Assembly (NCBI GenBank): GCA_009177195.1
Contig: WFMA01000078.1
Coordinates: forward strand, 1-6,571
From: Bacteroidales bacterium
GTDB lineage: Bacteria; Bacteroidota; Bacteroidia; Bacteroidales; Muribaculaceae
Reading direction: 5' to 3'
Length of the DNA: 6,571 nt
Part shown: one piece after another, positions 1-6,571 of the stretch
Position numbering within the stretch: the first letter of the stretch is position 1
How the letters are laid out: each line of letters opens with the position of its first letter
Made by a program: the position numbers and the translations under genes
The notes under the pieces: model-generated
What the model was told of the DNA's origin: nothing
Seen by the model: the letters and a program-made list of their open reading frames with translations, nothing else
The model's database searches: none

Positions 1-979
1 CCGTGATAATTTCAAGCGAGGTCACTTCCATCAGATAAAGCGGGAACAATCGAGCCACAAGATACACACCCGCAACCACCATTGTCGCAGCATGGATAAG
101 AGCCGAAACAGGAGTGGGACCTTCCATTGCGTCAGGAAGCCAGATATGAAGCGGAAGCATTGCCGACTTACCCATACCGCCCATGAATATCAACACAAGC
201 GCCCATGTCATCACCGAAGCGCCCATAAACATAGGAGCCGCGCTGGTAGCAAAAATATTCTTGACACCCTCGGCGGTAACTTCGCTGACATGGAACACAT
301 TCGCAAGCCCTTCGACCGGAGCCGAAGTCAACTCGGTGAAATTGAATGTTCCGGTATAGAACGAAAGAATCAAGATTCCGATAAGGAAACCGAGGTCGGC
401 GAAACGAGTGACGATAAACGCCTTCTTCGACGCTGATACTGCCGACGGCTTGACGTAGTAGAATCCGATAAGAAGGTAAGATGACGCGCCCACAAGCTCC
501 CAGAAGATATACATCTGGAAAATATTGGTTGCAACCACGAGCCCGAGCATTGAGAAGCTGAAAAGCGACAGGAACGCATAGAAACGCTGAAATCCGTGCT
601 CATACACTCCGTGATGATCGCGCATATAACCCATGCTATAGAGATGCACCATAAAAGAAATCGTGGTGATCACCACAAGCATCATCGCCGAGATGGGATC
701 AAGAAGGAATCCCAGTCTTATCGCAAGCTTGTCGGTGAACTGCAGCCACGTCTCGTTCCAAAGAATATGCTGCAACCTCTCTCCGGCTTCATTGATAAAC
801 AGCGGGTCCCCGCTGAAAAAATAATTGAACGCCACGGAATAGGCAAGGATCAATGTGATCCCCATGCCGCAGCATCCGAGTATTCCCGCAAGTCGGTGAC
901 TCATCTTCATGCCTGTCAGCCCGAGCAACAGGAACATGAACAAAGGAATACAGAGTATGAATATTGACATTGTAACCAT
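1..979 (-). CDS. nuoL: NADH-quinone oxidoreductase subunit L (NuoL), N-terminal part, runs off the window
   Basis: NuoL is the distal antiporter-like membrane subunit of complex I; it moves protons across the cytoplasmic membrane, driven by quinone reduction. I translated 326 residues by hand; the family is about 610-640 residues, so roughly half is here and the gene continues past base 1. The protein is strongly hydrophobic. The channel signature is clear: GKSAMLPLHIWLPDAMEGPT near residues 270-289, then SALIHAATMV near 292-300. Key charged residues match those of E. coli: E161 in FWELVG (E144), K271 in GKSA (K229) and H296 in ALIHAA (H254). Spacing shows about 25 extra residues between the E and K sites compared with E. 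coli, in a hydrophilic loop around 211-250. The first ATG (979) lies 5 bases after the nuoK stop; a second in-frame ATG at 970 (MSIF...) is an equally plausible start. Neither has a Shine-Dalgarno sequence. Family identity is near certain; MrpA/HyfB-type relatives are unlikely given the nuoIJK context. Confidence 0.96.
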   Translation of the reverse strand, partial: MVTMSIFILCIPLFMFLLLGLTGMKMSHRLAGILGCCGMGITLILAYSVAFNYFFSGDPLFINEAGERLQHILWNETWLQFTDKLAIRLGFLLDPISAMMLVVITTISFMVHLYSMGYMRDHHGVYEHGFQRFYAFLSLFSFSMLGLVVATNIFQMYIFWELVGASSYLLIGFYYVKPSAVSASKKAFIVTRFADLGFLIGILILSFYTGTFNFTELTSAPVEGLANVFHVSEVTAEGVKNIFATSAAPMFMGASVMTWALVLIFMGGMGKSAMLPLHIWLPDAMEGPTPVSALIHAATMVVAGVYLVARLFPLYLMEVTSLEIIT

Positions 980-984
980 AGCCG

Positions 985-1299
985 TTAAAATTTCATTTTA
1001 ATGAGATCACGCACATCGATATTGTGTGCAACCCTGAAGATATTCACGATAATGGCGATCGCCAATGCTGTCTCGGCTGCCGCTATCGCAATAGCGAACA
1101 ATGTGAAAATCATGCCTTCCAACTGTCCCGGATAAAGGAAACGGTTGAATACCACAAAGTTGATATCCACAGCATTAAGCATCAATTCAAGAGAAATGAG
1201 CATCGCAATCATGTTTTTACGGGTGATGAAGCCGTAAACCCCACAGCAAAACATTATCAGCGCGGGGATAAGATAGAGCATCATTGATAATTTGTCCAT
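985..1299 (-). CDS. nuoK: NADH-quinone oxidoreductase subunit K (NuoK)
   Basis: NuoK is a small membrane subunit of complex I that forms part of the proton path between the quinone site and the antiporter-like subunits; it is related to MrpC. The 104 residues fit the usual length of about 100. Three membrane helices are visible, roughly at residues 7-26, 29-51 and 61-88. The two family glutamates buried in the membrane are present: E38 in LISLELMLNA and E76 in AAAETALA, matching E36 and E72 of E. coli. A short charged tail (VRDLIKMKF) closes the protein. The gene begins 8 bases after the nuoJ stop and ends 5 bases before the first nuoL ATG, so translation is probably coupled. No Shine-Dalgarno sequence precedes the start. 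The protein looks intact and ordinary. Confidence 0.97.
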   Translation of the reverse strand: MDKLSMMLYLIPALIMFCCGVYGFITRKNMIAMLISLELMLNAVDINFVVFNRFLYPGQLEGMIFTLFAIAIAAAETALAIAIIVNIFRVAHNIDVRDLIKMKF

Positions 1300-1307
1300 A
1301 ACTTAAA

Positions 1308-1826
1308 TCAACGCTTACGTGCGACAACTACGCCGCCTATTATACATGCGAGCAATAAAACACTGACTGCTTCAAACGGCAACAGGTACTGATATTTTTC
1401 AGTGCCCAGCAGAATCTCTCCAAGACGGTTCATCGTCATTTCAAGTTCAAATGGCTTCGTGACGGCGCTCCAAAATTCCTGACGGCTAACGAGAGCATAG
1501 CCGGCAACAACCAGCGACAGCGCGGCTGCCACGAATCCAATAAATTTTCTTTTTGAAGTAAGACTCGAGCTATTGTCACCAGGCTTGCTTGTGAGTAAAA
1601 TTGAGAACACAAACAACACTACAATACCGCCGGCATAAACCGCTATCTGAACCGCTCCAAGAAACTCATAGTCGAGCTTGAAATAAAGCCCGGCTGTGGC
1701 AAAGAGCACAAACAGCAGATAAGTGGCGGCGCGCAAAATGCGGCGAGTGGTGACAGTAAGTATCGAGAAGATGACAATCGCTGCGGCGATTATCCCGTAC
1801 ATAACAATACTTCCTACTGATTCCAT
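1308..1826 (-). CDS. nuoJ: NADH-quinone oxidoreductase subunit J (NuoJ)
   Basis: NuoJ is a membrane subunit of complex I lying next to NuoK and NuoA; its third helix changes shape during turnover and links quinone chemistry to proton pumping. The 172 residues contain about five hydrophobic segments, near 8-23, 33-50, 56-78, 95-113 and 152-168. The family hallmark is present in helix 3: EFLGAVQIAVYAGGIVVLFV, with E54 and Y64 (Y59 in E. coli), followed by the glycine pair. The C-terminus is basic (VVVARKR). It ends in TGA, whereas the other complete genes here end in TAA. The 31-base spacer after nuoI is A/T-rich; an AAGGA in it sits about 25 bases from the ATG, too far to act as a normal ribosome binding site. 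The order nuoI-J-K-L is the standard one. Confidence 0.96.
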   Translation of the reverse strand: MESVGSIVMYGIIAAAIVIFSILTVTTRRILRAATYLLFVLFATAGLYFKLDYEFLGAVQIAVYAGGIVVLFVFSILLTSKPGDNSSSLTSKRKFIGFVAAALSLVVAGYALVSRQEFWSAVTKPFELEMTMNRLGEILLGTEKYQYLLPFEAVSVLLLACIIGGVVVARKR

Positions 1827-1857
1827 ATATGATTAATTTATTTTTATTCTTCCTTGA

Positions 1858-2364
1858 TTAAGCTCCCGGAGCTACATAGCCCTCAGGTTTCGGCGCCGGA
1901 TCATCAGGCTGTTCCGGCAAATAGTTCAGCTGCTCCACGAGCTTGGAACGGGTGAACACCGCTTGCTCGAAATCATTGCTGAACTCGATTGCATCCTGCG
2001 GACATGTGCGAACACACAATTCGCAGAACGTGCATGACCCCAGGTCATACATATACTTGTCAAGTTTCCGTTTTTTCTTCCCGTCGGGGAGGTCCACCAT
2101 CTTGGTTGTGATGGAAATTGTTCCGTTAGGACAATTTCGCTGACAGATACCGCAAGCAATGCACCTGTTGCGACCATCGGGTTCATAGATGAATTGAAGC
2201 TTGGCTCGGAAACGAGGAGCCGCATACTGAATAGTGTCACGGTGATCGGGATACTCTTCAGTCACTTTAGGGGTAAAGAATTCCTTTCCTGTAACCCCCA
2301 TACCTTTAACAAGGCTCGCAATACCGCTGCCAAGCGATGAGAAATAATCTTTTACACTGCCCAT
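1858..2364 (-). CDS. nuoI: NADH-quinone oxidoreductase subunit I (NuoI), 2x[4Fe-4S] ferredoxin-like
   Basis: NuoI carries the two 4Fe-4S clusters (N6a and N6b) that pass electrons towards NuoB and the quinone site, on the cytoplasmic side of the membrane. The 168-residue protein has both complete cluster motifs: C68-I-A-C71-G-I-C74-Q-R-N-C78-P and C111-T-F-C114-E-L-C117-V-R-T-C121-P. All eight ligands are present. Between them lies a lysine-rich stretch (about 95-103), and the C-terminus is rich in proline and acidic residues (EQPDDPAPKPEGYVAPGA). The N-terminus has an amphipathic segment, as in the family. An AAAGGA lies 4 bases upstream of the ATG, supporting this start. It is the first complex I gene here and follows atpG by 46 bases; nuoA-H are not adjacent. 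What feeds electrons to the complex cannot be told from this window. A second open frame inside it (1926-2240) is a shadow. Confidence 0.97.
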   Translation of the reverse strand: MGSVKDYFSSLGSGIASLVKGMGVTGKEFFTPKVTEEYPDHRDTIQYAAPRFRAKLQFIYEPDGRNRCIACGICQRNCPNGTISITTKMVDLPDGKKKRKLDKYMYDLGSCTFCELCVRTCPQDAIEFSNDFEQAVFTRSKLVEQLNYLPEQPDDPAPKPEGYVAPGA

Positions 2365-2410
2365 ATTTTCCTTTATATTCGGCTTTATTGTGTTGAAGTT
2401 TGAATTTTAT
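2365..2410. other. atpG-nuoI junction: spacer joining ATP synthase and complex I genes
   Basis: This 46-base A/T-rich spacer is the longest gap in the window. Read on the minus strand it holds no GC-rich hairpin followed by a T run, so no intrinsic terminator. I also find no TTTG / TAnnTTTG pair of the kind used by Bacteroides promoters. Read-through from atpG into nuoI is therefore the simplest reading (inference). The last bases contain the Shine-Dalgarno-like AAAGGA of nuoI. Confidence 0.6.
2369..2374 (-). promoter_or_regulatory. Shine-Dalgarno-like site of nuoI
   Basis: AAAGGA on the minus strand, 4 bases upstream of the nuoI ATG. Most starts in this window have no such site, so this one is worth marking. 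It supports the chosen start and suggests independent ribosome entry at the beginning of the complex I module. Spacing is slightly short, so use is inferred. Confidence 0.45.
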
Positions 2411-3292
2411 TTACTTTACCTGACCGCCAAGAATGTCAAGAAGCTCGGTCGTGATTGCTTGCTGACGCAACTTGTTATACTCAAGCTGCAACTGCTCCAT
2501 GAGCTTTTTGGCGTTGTCATTAGCGCTTTGCATTGCCATCACTCTCGCTGCCTGCTCGGAAGCGCGGTTCTCCGTAAACACCTCCTGCATCACCGAAAGA
2601 ATAAACAACGGAAGCACTGAATTGAAAATCGTGTTGGGATCCGGCTCGAAAATGTAAGGACGGCATTGCACCTTCACGTCATTCTCGGTCAAAGTCTCGG
2701 GAACGATAGGCAACAGCTGCTCGGTGCGAAGCACCTGCTTGCTGACGCTCTTATAGCTCATGTAGACTATTCCGAGCAAATCTATCGCGCCGTCAAGAAA
2801 CTGCTGGCGCAATTCAAACGTAAAGTCCTTCACTGCATTGCCATCACTCTTTGAGCTTACATTGCCGGGACCGACAACCTTTATATGGGCCCCGGCAAGT
2901 TTACTCACAGCCTTCATCATCTTGGCTCCAACGGGATAAAGGGTGAACTCGACATTTTCGCCGTATTTCTCCCTGTAGCCGTTAAGCGACAGAAGAAGAC
3001 CTTTAAAGATATTGATATTGTAGGCTCCGCAAAGACCGTCGTCAGAACCAAATACCACGATTGCGATATGCTTCACTTCGCGACTCTCGGTAAGAGGGGA
3101 AGAAAATTCAACGTCAGCCGACAAAAGATTACCTATGATTGTCTGAATCTGAGAGCGGAAAGGCAACAGCTTGCGCAACGACTGCTCAGCCTTGTGCATC
3201 TTTGCCGATGAAATCATCTTCATCGCTCCGGTAATCTTCTCTGAAGATTTGACCGACCCGATTCGTCCTTTTAATTCGCGTAATGTAGCCAT
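2411..3292 (-). CDS. atpG: F-type ATP synthase gamma subunit
   Basis: The gamma subunit is the rotating central shaft of F1; it couples rotation of the c-ring to catalysis in the alpha/beta hexamer. The 293 residues match the family length (287 in E. coli). The N-terminal helix has the conserved KITGAMKMISSAKMHKA near 19-35. The central Rossmann-like domain has the signature GSDDGLCGAYNINIFK near 82-97. The C-terminal helix has SEQAARVMAM (about 235-244) and ends NKLRQQAITTELLDILGG, the part that penetrates the alpha/beta ring. There is no plant-type redox-regulatory cysteine insertion. It starts 14 bases after atpA. In the common bacterial order atpD and atpC come next, but here nuoI does. 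A good AAGGA lies upstream, and the MATLRELK start fits the family. Confidence 0.97.
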   Translation of the reverse strand: MATLRELKGRIGSVKSSEKITGAMKMISSAKMHKAEQSLRKLLPFRSQIQTIIGNLLSADVEFSSPLTESREVKHIAIVVFGSDDGLCGAYNINIFKGLLLSLNGYREKYGENVEFTLYPVGAKMMKAVSKLAGAHIKVVGPGNVSSKSDGNAVKDFTFELRQQFLDGAIDLLGIVYMSYKSVSKQVLRTEQLLPIVPETLTENDVKVQCRPYIFEPDPNTIFNSVLPLFILSVMQEVFTENRASEQAARVMAMQSANDNAKKLMEQLQLEYNKLRQQAITTELLDILGGQVK

Positions 3293-3301
3293 CTTTCAGT
3301 T

Positions 3302-3306
3302 TCCTT
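3302..3306 (-). promoter_or_regulatory. Shine-Dalgarno-like site of atpG
   Basis: AAGGA on the minus strand, 9 bases before the atpG ATG and directly after the atpA stop codon. With the nuoI site it is one of only two convincing Shine-Dalgarno-like sequences at gene starts in this window. It agrees with the MATLRELK start. Confidence 0.5.
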
Positions 3307-4881
3307 TTATTTATATCGACTTGCAATTTCAGTTGCCGCTTCTTTCAACTTGGAAGTGACATCGTCAGTCAGCTGACCGCTCTTGATCACGTCGAGAACG
3401 TCATTCTGATACTTAGCGTGAAGAAGCTGCAAGAACAACTTCTCAAATTCAGCCACCTTGTCAAGAGGAACATTGCTCAAAAGTCCCTGTGTGCCGCAGA
3501 ATATCACGGCAACTTCATCCTCCACAGCCATCGGGCTGTACTGAGGCTGAATAAGCAACTGCTCGTTTTTACGGCCCTTGTCAATAACTCGCGCGGTAAC
3601 CGGGTCGATGTCGCCGCCAAACTTGGTGAACGACTCCAGCTCGCGGAACTGAGCCTGGTCAATCTTCAGTGTTCCGGCAACCTTCTTCATTGACTTGATC
3701 TGTGCGTTACCACCCACACGCGACACCGAAATACCCACATTGATTGCAGGACGGATGCCTCGGTTGAACAGGGCGGTTTCAAGGAAGATCTGACCGTCGG
3801 TGATTGAAATCACATTGGTCGGGATGTATGCCGACACGTCGCCCGCCTGAGTCTCGATGATAGGAAGCGCCGTAAGCGAACCTCCACCCTTCACCTTGTC
3901 CTTCAAAACGGCGGGAAGGTCATTCATCGAAGCTGCAACCTCCTGATTGTCGATAATTTTTGCGGCACGCTCCAGCAAGCGAGAATGCAGATAGAAGATA
4001 TCGCCCGGATATGCCTCGCGTCCCGACGGACGTTTAAGGATAAGGGAGATTTCTCGATAGGCGACTGCCTGCTTCGACAAGTCGTCATATACGATGAGAG
4101 CGTCACGACCGGTGTCGCGGAAATACTCCCCGATAGCCACGCCGGCAAACGGAGAATAATAGCGCATCGACGCAGAGTCCGACGCATTGGCGGCAACGAC
4201 AACAGTGTAGTCAAGAGCGCCATATTCGCGCAATGTCTGCACGATGGCGGCTACTGACGACGCCTTCTGTCCGATTGCCACATAGATACAATAGACAGGC
4301 TTGCCCTCCTCATAGTTTTTACGCTGGTTTATGATAGTGTCGATCGCAATAGCGGTTTTACCGATCTGACGGTCGCCGATGATAAGCTCGCGCTGACCGC
4401 GACCGATAGGCACCATCGAGTCAACCGCCTTGATACCGGTTTGAAGCGGCTGCTTCACCGGCTGGCGGAAGATAACGCCCGGAGCCTTGCGCTCCAATGG
4501 CATTCTCAAGAGCTCGCCGGAGATAGGTCCGGCGCCGTCGATAGGCTCACCCAACACATTTATGACACGACCCAAGAGACCCTCGCCTACGGGAATAGAA
4601 GCGATTTCCCCCGTGCGGCGCACAGTCATGTTTTCAGTCACGCGATCAATGTTGTTAAGCAAAATCACACCGACATTGCTCTCCTCAAGGTTCATCGCAA
4701 CGCCCTTCACACCATTCTCAAACTCGACAAGCTCATTAGAGAGTACGTTTTCGAGCCCGTAAACATGGGCTACGCCGTCACCTACTTCGAGAACCGTTCC
4801 AACCTCCTCGAAGCTCACCTTTTTATTGACGCTTTCGAGTTGTTGTTTTAATACTTCCGATATTTCGCTTGGGTTAATCAT
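3307..4881 (-). CDS. atpA: F-type ATP synthase alpha subunit
   Basis: The alpha subunit forms the F1 hexamer with beta; it binds nucleotide at non-catalytic sites and lends an arginine to the catalytic ones. The 524 residues show the three expected parts: an N-terminal beta-barrel (about 25-95), a nucleotide-binding domain (about 96-390) and a helical C-terminal domain. The Walker A motif GDRQIGKT is at 169-176, with Ile where E. coli has Thr. The Walker B strand is ALIVYDD (261-267). The catalytic arginine is R388 in GISVSRVGG (R376 in E. coli). The segment 320-335 ([19 protein letters not shown] region) is longer than the SDALGGG type found in many bacteria, as E. coli and others also show. 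It starts 9 bases after atpH and ends 14 bases before atpG. No Shine-Dalgarno sequence is visible; the MINPSEIS start is typical. The partner beta subunit is not encoded here. Confidence 0.98.
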   Translation of the reverse strand: MINPSEISEVLKQQLESVNKKVSFEEVGTVLEVGDGVAHVYGLENVLSNELVEFENGVKGVAMNLEESNVGVILLNNIDRVTENMTVRRTGEIASIPVGEGLLGRVINVLGEPIDGAGPISGELLRMPLERKAPGVIFRQPVKQPLQTGIKAVDSMVPIGRGQRELIIGDRQIGKTAIAIDTIINQRKNYEEGKPVYCIYVAIGQKASSVAAIVQTLREYGALDYTVVVAANASDSASMRYYSPFAGVAIGEYFRDTGRDALIVYDDLSKQAVAYREISLILKRPSGREAYPGDIFYLHSRLLERAAKIIDNQEVAASMNDLPAVLKDKVKGGGSLTALPIIETQAGDVSAYIPTNVISITDGQIFLETALFNRGIRPAINVGISVSRVGGNAQIKSMKKVAGTLKIDQAQFRELESFTKFGGDIDPVTARVIDKGRKNEQLLIQPQYSPMAVEDEVAVIFCGTQGLLSNVPLDKVAEFEKLFLQLLHAKYQNDVLDVIKSGQLTDDVTSKLKEAATEIASRYK

Positions 4882-4890
4882 TACTTTGTG

Positions 4891-5439
4891 TTAGTTGCTT
4901 AAAAGTTGAAGACGCAATTGTTTTAATTCATTGCTTACAGAAGCGTCGAGACGCTCGGAATTGATATTGATGACGAAACCGCCTATCAAATCCGGGTCAA
5001 TCGATTGTGTAAACTCCATGGAACCGCCGTTAAGATGCTTTTCCACGAGGTCATGAAGACGCTTAATCTCATCAGCGGGCAATTGCGCCGCAGTCACGAC
5101 ATTAACCTTATAGATGTTATTCTCTTTACGGTAAAGGCTCTCGTAGGCAAGAGCGATCTGGCGAATAAAATCTATGCGGTTGTTATCCTGGAGTAAGCGG
5201 AGAAAATCGACATAGCAGGTGTCGGTTTCACTGTCGGCACAAGCAGCTGTCATGAGCAGCTTAGTCTTATCTTCGACCGGCACAAAAGGATTGGCGACAA
5301 TCTGCTGGAGATTAGACTCCCCCGCAAAAGAGGCTGCCAACTGCTTCATAAGTTCATATACCCTTTCAGCCTGCCCCTTTTCAAGAGCAAACTTATAGAG
5401 AGCTTTCGCGTAACGATTTGGGACAAGACCTTGATCCAT
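4891..5439 (-). CDS. atpH: F-type ATP synthase delta subunit (OSCP)
   Basis: The delta subunit sits on top of F1 and ties it to the peripheral stalk formed by subunit b, stopping the alpha/beta hexamer from spinning. The 182 residues fit the family (177 in E. coli). The N-terminal six-helix domain begins with RYAKALYKFALEKG (about 8-21), the usual OSCP opening. The C-terminal domain ends with the conserved pattern GGFVININSERLDASVSNEL followed by a leucine-rich helix. This family varies greatly in sequence, so position between atpF and atpA is important support. It starts 5 bases after the atpF stop without a Shine-Dalgarno sequence, which suggests translational coupling. The single cysteine pair (about C66 and C74 region) has no known role. 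Confidence 0.95.
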   Translation of the reverse strand: MDQGLVPNRYAKALYKFALEKGQAERVYELMKQLAASFAGESNLQQIVANPFVPVEDKTKLLMTAACADSETDTCYVDFLRLLQDNNRIDFIRQIALAYESLYRKENNIYKVNVVTAAQLPADEIKRLHDLVEKHLNGGSMEFTQSIDPDLIGGFVININSERLDASVSNELKQLRLQLLSN

Positions 5440-5444
5440 TGCGT

Positions 5445-5942
5445 TTAATTTTTATTTTCGATTTCGTCCAACAGTGAATTCACCAAACGGGTCTGCGCCT
5501 TTTCATCGGCAAGCTGTTCCCTCACCACCTTGGCGGCGATTTCAAGAGCAAACGAGCTCACCTCGTCGCGGAACTGCATTTCAGCTTCCTTGCGCGACTG
5601 CTCGATTGAAATCTTGGCGGCATCCATCTGCTTCTTAGCCTCCTTTGAGGCCTCGGCGCGGGCTTCCTCGATTATCTGTGTTTTCATGCGGTCAGCTTCA
5701 CGGAGCATCTCCGCTTGCTGCTTACGCGCTTCATCAATATATTTCTCAGCCTCTTCGCGGGCGTGATTCAGTTGCTCCTGTGCGCTTTGAGCATACTCCA
5801 CACCCTTGTCGATGAGATCAGCCCTGCCCTCGATCATCTTCATGATGGCAGGCCAGCCCCACTTGGCGAGTACCAGAAACAGTATCGCAAAAGCGATAAA
5901 CATCCAGAAAACCAAGCCCAATTCAGGCGTGAAAAGTTCCAT
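5445..5942 (-). CDS. atpF: F-type ATP synthase subunit b
   Basis: Subunit b is the peripheral stalk (stator) that holds F1 still against the rotating ring. The 165-residue protein has the expected plan. A single N-terminal membrane helix runs from about residue 8 to 27 (LGLVFWMFIAFAILFLVLAK), followed by the WGWPAI bend. After that comes a long, highly charged helix rich in Glu, Lys, Arg and Ala to about 140, which would form the stalk. The C-terminal end (VVREQLADEKAQTRLVNSLLDE) is the part that meets delta. Only one b-type gene is present, so the stalk is probably a homodimer rather than b/b'. It lies 15 bases after atpE. No Shine-Dalgarno sequence precedes the ATG; the MELFTPELG start gives the right membrane topology. 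Confidence 0.96.
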   Translation of the reverse strand: MELFTPELGLVFWMFIAFAILFLVLAKWGWPAIMKMIEGRADLIDKGVEYAQSAQEQLNHAREEAEKYIDEARKQQAEMLREADRMKTQIIEEARAEASKEAKKQMDAAKISIEQSRKEAEMQFRDEVSSFALEIAAKVVREQLADEKAQTRLVNSLLDEIENKN

Positions 5943-5957
5943 AAGGAATGCTGGAGA

Positions 5958-6221
<264 letters not shown>

Positions 6222-6229
6222 TTAAGAAT

Positions 6230-6571
6230 TTATTTCGTTTTTATTTGTTCCACTGAAGTCTCCCCTGCTCCGGCGTGGGCTTCATGATGACCATCCTCCT
6301 GAGCAAGCGAGATAAATAGAGTCGACAACATCGTGAACACATAAGCCTGGATGAAGCTCACAAGAACATCGATGAGAAGCATGAATATAGAGAAGAGCAC
6401 CGAAACCACCGTCGTCATCCCCGTCACCGCCGGACCCAGCGCCGCAAGGATGAAAATCAGCAGCGTCAGCACAATCACGATGATGTGACCGCCCATCATA
6501 TTCGCAAAAAGACGAATCGTCAGCGCCGCCGGTTTCGTAAACACTCCGAATATCTCAATCACCGGCATGAT
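6230..6571 (-). CDS. atpB: F-type ATP synthase subunit a, C-terminal part, runs off the window
   Basis: Subunit a holds the two half-channels through which ions reach and leave the c-ring. Only the last 113 residues are here; the reading frame is open through base 6571, so the Met encoded at 6566-6568 is internal. The essential arginine is R20 (local numbering) in LTIRLFANMMGGH, equal to R210 of E. coli. N24 and the GGH follow. Q75 in FIQAYVF matches Q252. H29 lies where E. coli has E219, and D68 where E. coli has H245: the swapped acidic/histidine pair also seen in mitochondrial subunit a, here with Asp. The tail after residue 91 is hydrophilic and His/Glu-rich (QEDGHHEAHAGAGETSVEQ). It precedes atpE as usual. 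Confidence 0.96.
   Translation of the reverse strand: MMPVIEIFGVFTKPAALTIRLFANMMGGHIIVIVLTLLIFILAALGPAVTGMTTVVSVLFSIFMLLIDVLVSFIQAYVFTMLSTLFISLAQEDGHHEAHAGAGETSVEQIKTK

Noticed and set aside
92..967. Plus-strand open frames at 92-436 and 596-967
   Set aside because: They lie antisense to the clearly coding nuoL; their translations are rich in His, Arg and Lys and resemble no family.
1926..2240. Second minus-strand open frame inside nuoI
   Set aside because: It is an out-of-frame shadow; the nuoI frame holds both complete cysteine motifs.
2365..2410. Terminator or Bacteroides-type promoter between atpG and nuoI
   Set aside because: I see no stable hairpin with a T run and no TTTG / TAnnTTTG pair in these 46 bases.
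4441..4851. A 136-residue plus-strand open frame
   Set aside because: It is antisense to the well-conserved N-terminal third of atpA and has no recognisable motif.
6566..6568. ATG near the high-coordinate edge as the start of atpB
   Set aside because: The frame stays open to the edge and subunit a needs well over 100 further N-terminal residues, so this Met is internal.

Overview
This is a compact housekeeping energy-metabolism region. Every supported gene lies on the minus strand. Read in the direction of transcription (high to low coordinates) the order is atpB (3' part) - atpE - atpF - atpH - atpA - atpG, then nuoI - nuoJ - nuoK - nuoL (5' part). Both window ends fall inside genes. There is no RNA gene, mobile element, CRISPR array or long non-coding stretch; the largest gap between genes is 46 bases.

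The first half of the transcript encodes the membrane sector (a, c, b) and the delta, alpha and gamma subunits of an F-type ATP synthase. The beta (atpD) and epsilon (atpC) genes, which follow atpG in the common bacterial order, are not there. The second half encodes the 4Fe-4S subunit NuoI and membrane subunits NuoJ, NuoK and NuoL of respiratory complex I (NADH dehydrogenase-like). NuoA, B, CD and H, which normally precede nuoI, are not between the two groups. The two machines are physiologically linked: complex I builds an ion gradient across the cytoplasmic membrane and ATP synthase spends it.

The organism is probably a member of Bacteroidota, order Bacteroidales. The signs are an atp cluster without atpD/atpC after atpG, A/T-rich spacers with few Shine-Dalgarno sequences, and the style of the AtpA, AtpB and NuoL proteins. 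A gut Muribaculaceae-like lineage would fit, but I cannot prove the family from the sequence alone.

I see no undescribed system. The most notable feature is the join between the two modules: nuoI starts 46 bases after atpG with no visible terminator or promoter, so the complex I genes look like a continuation of the ATP synthase operon, cut into exactly between nuoH and nuoI.
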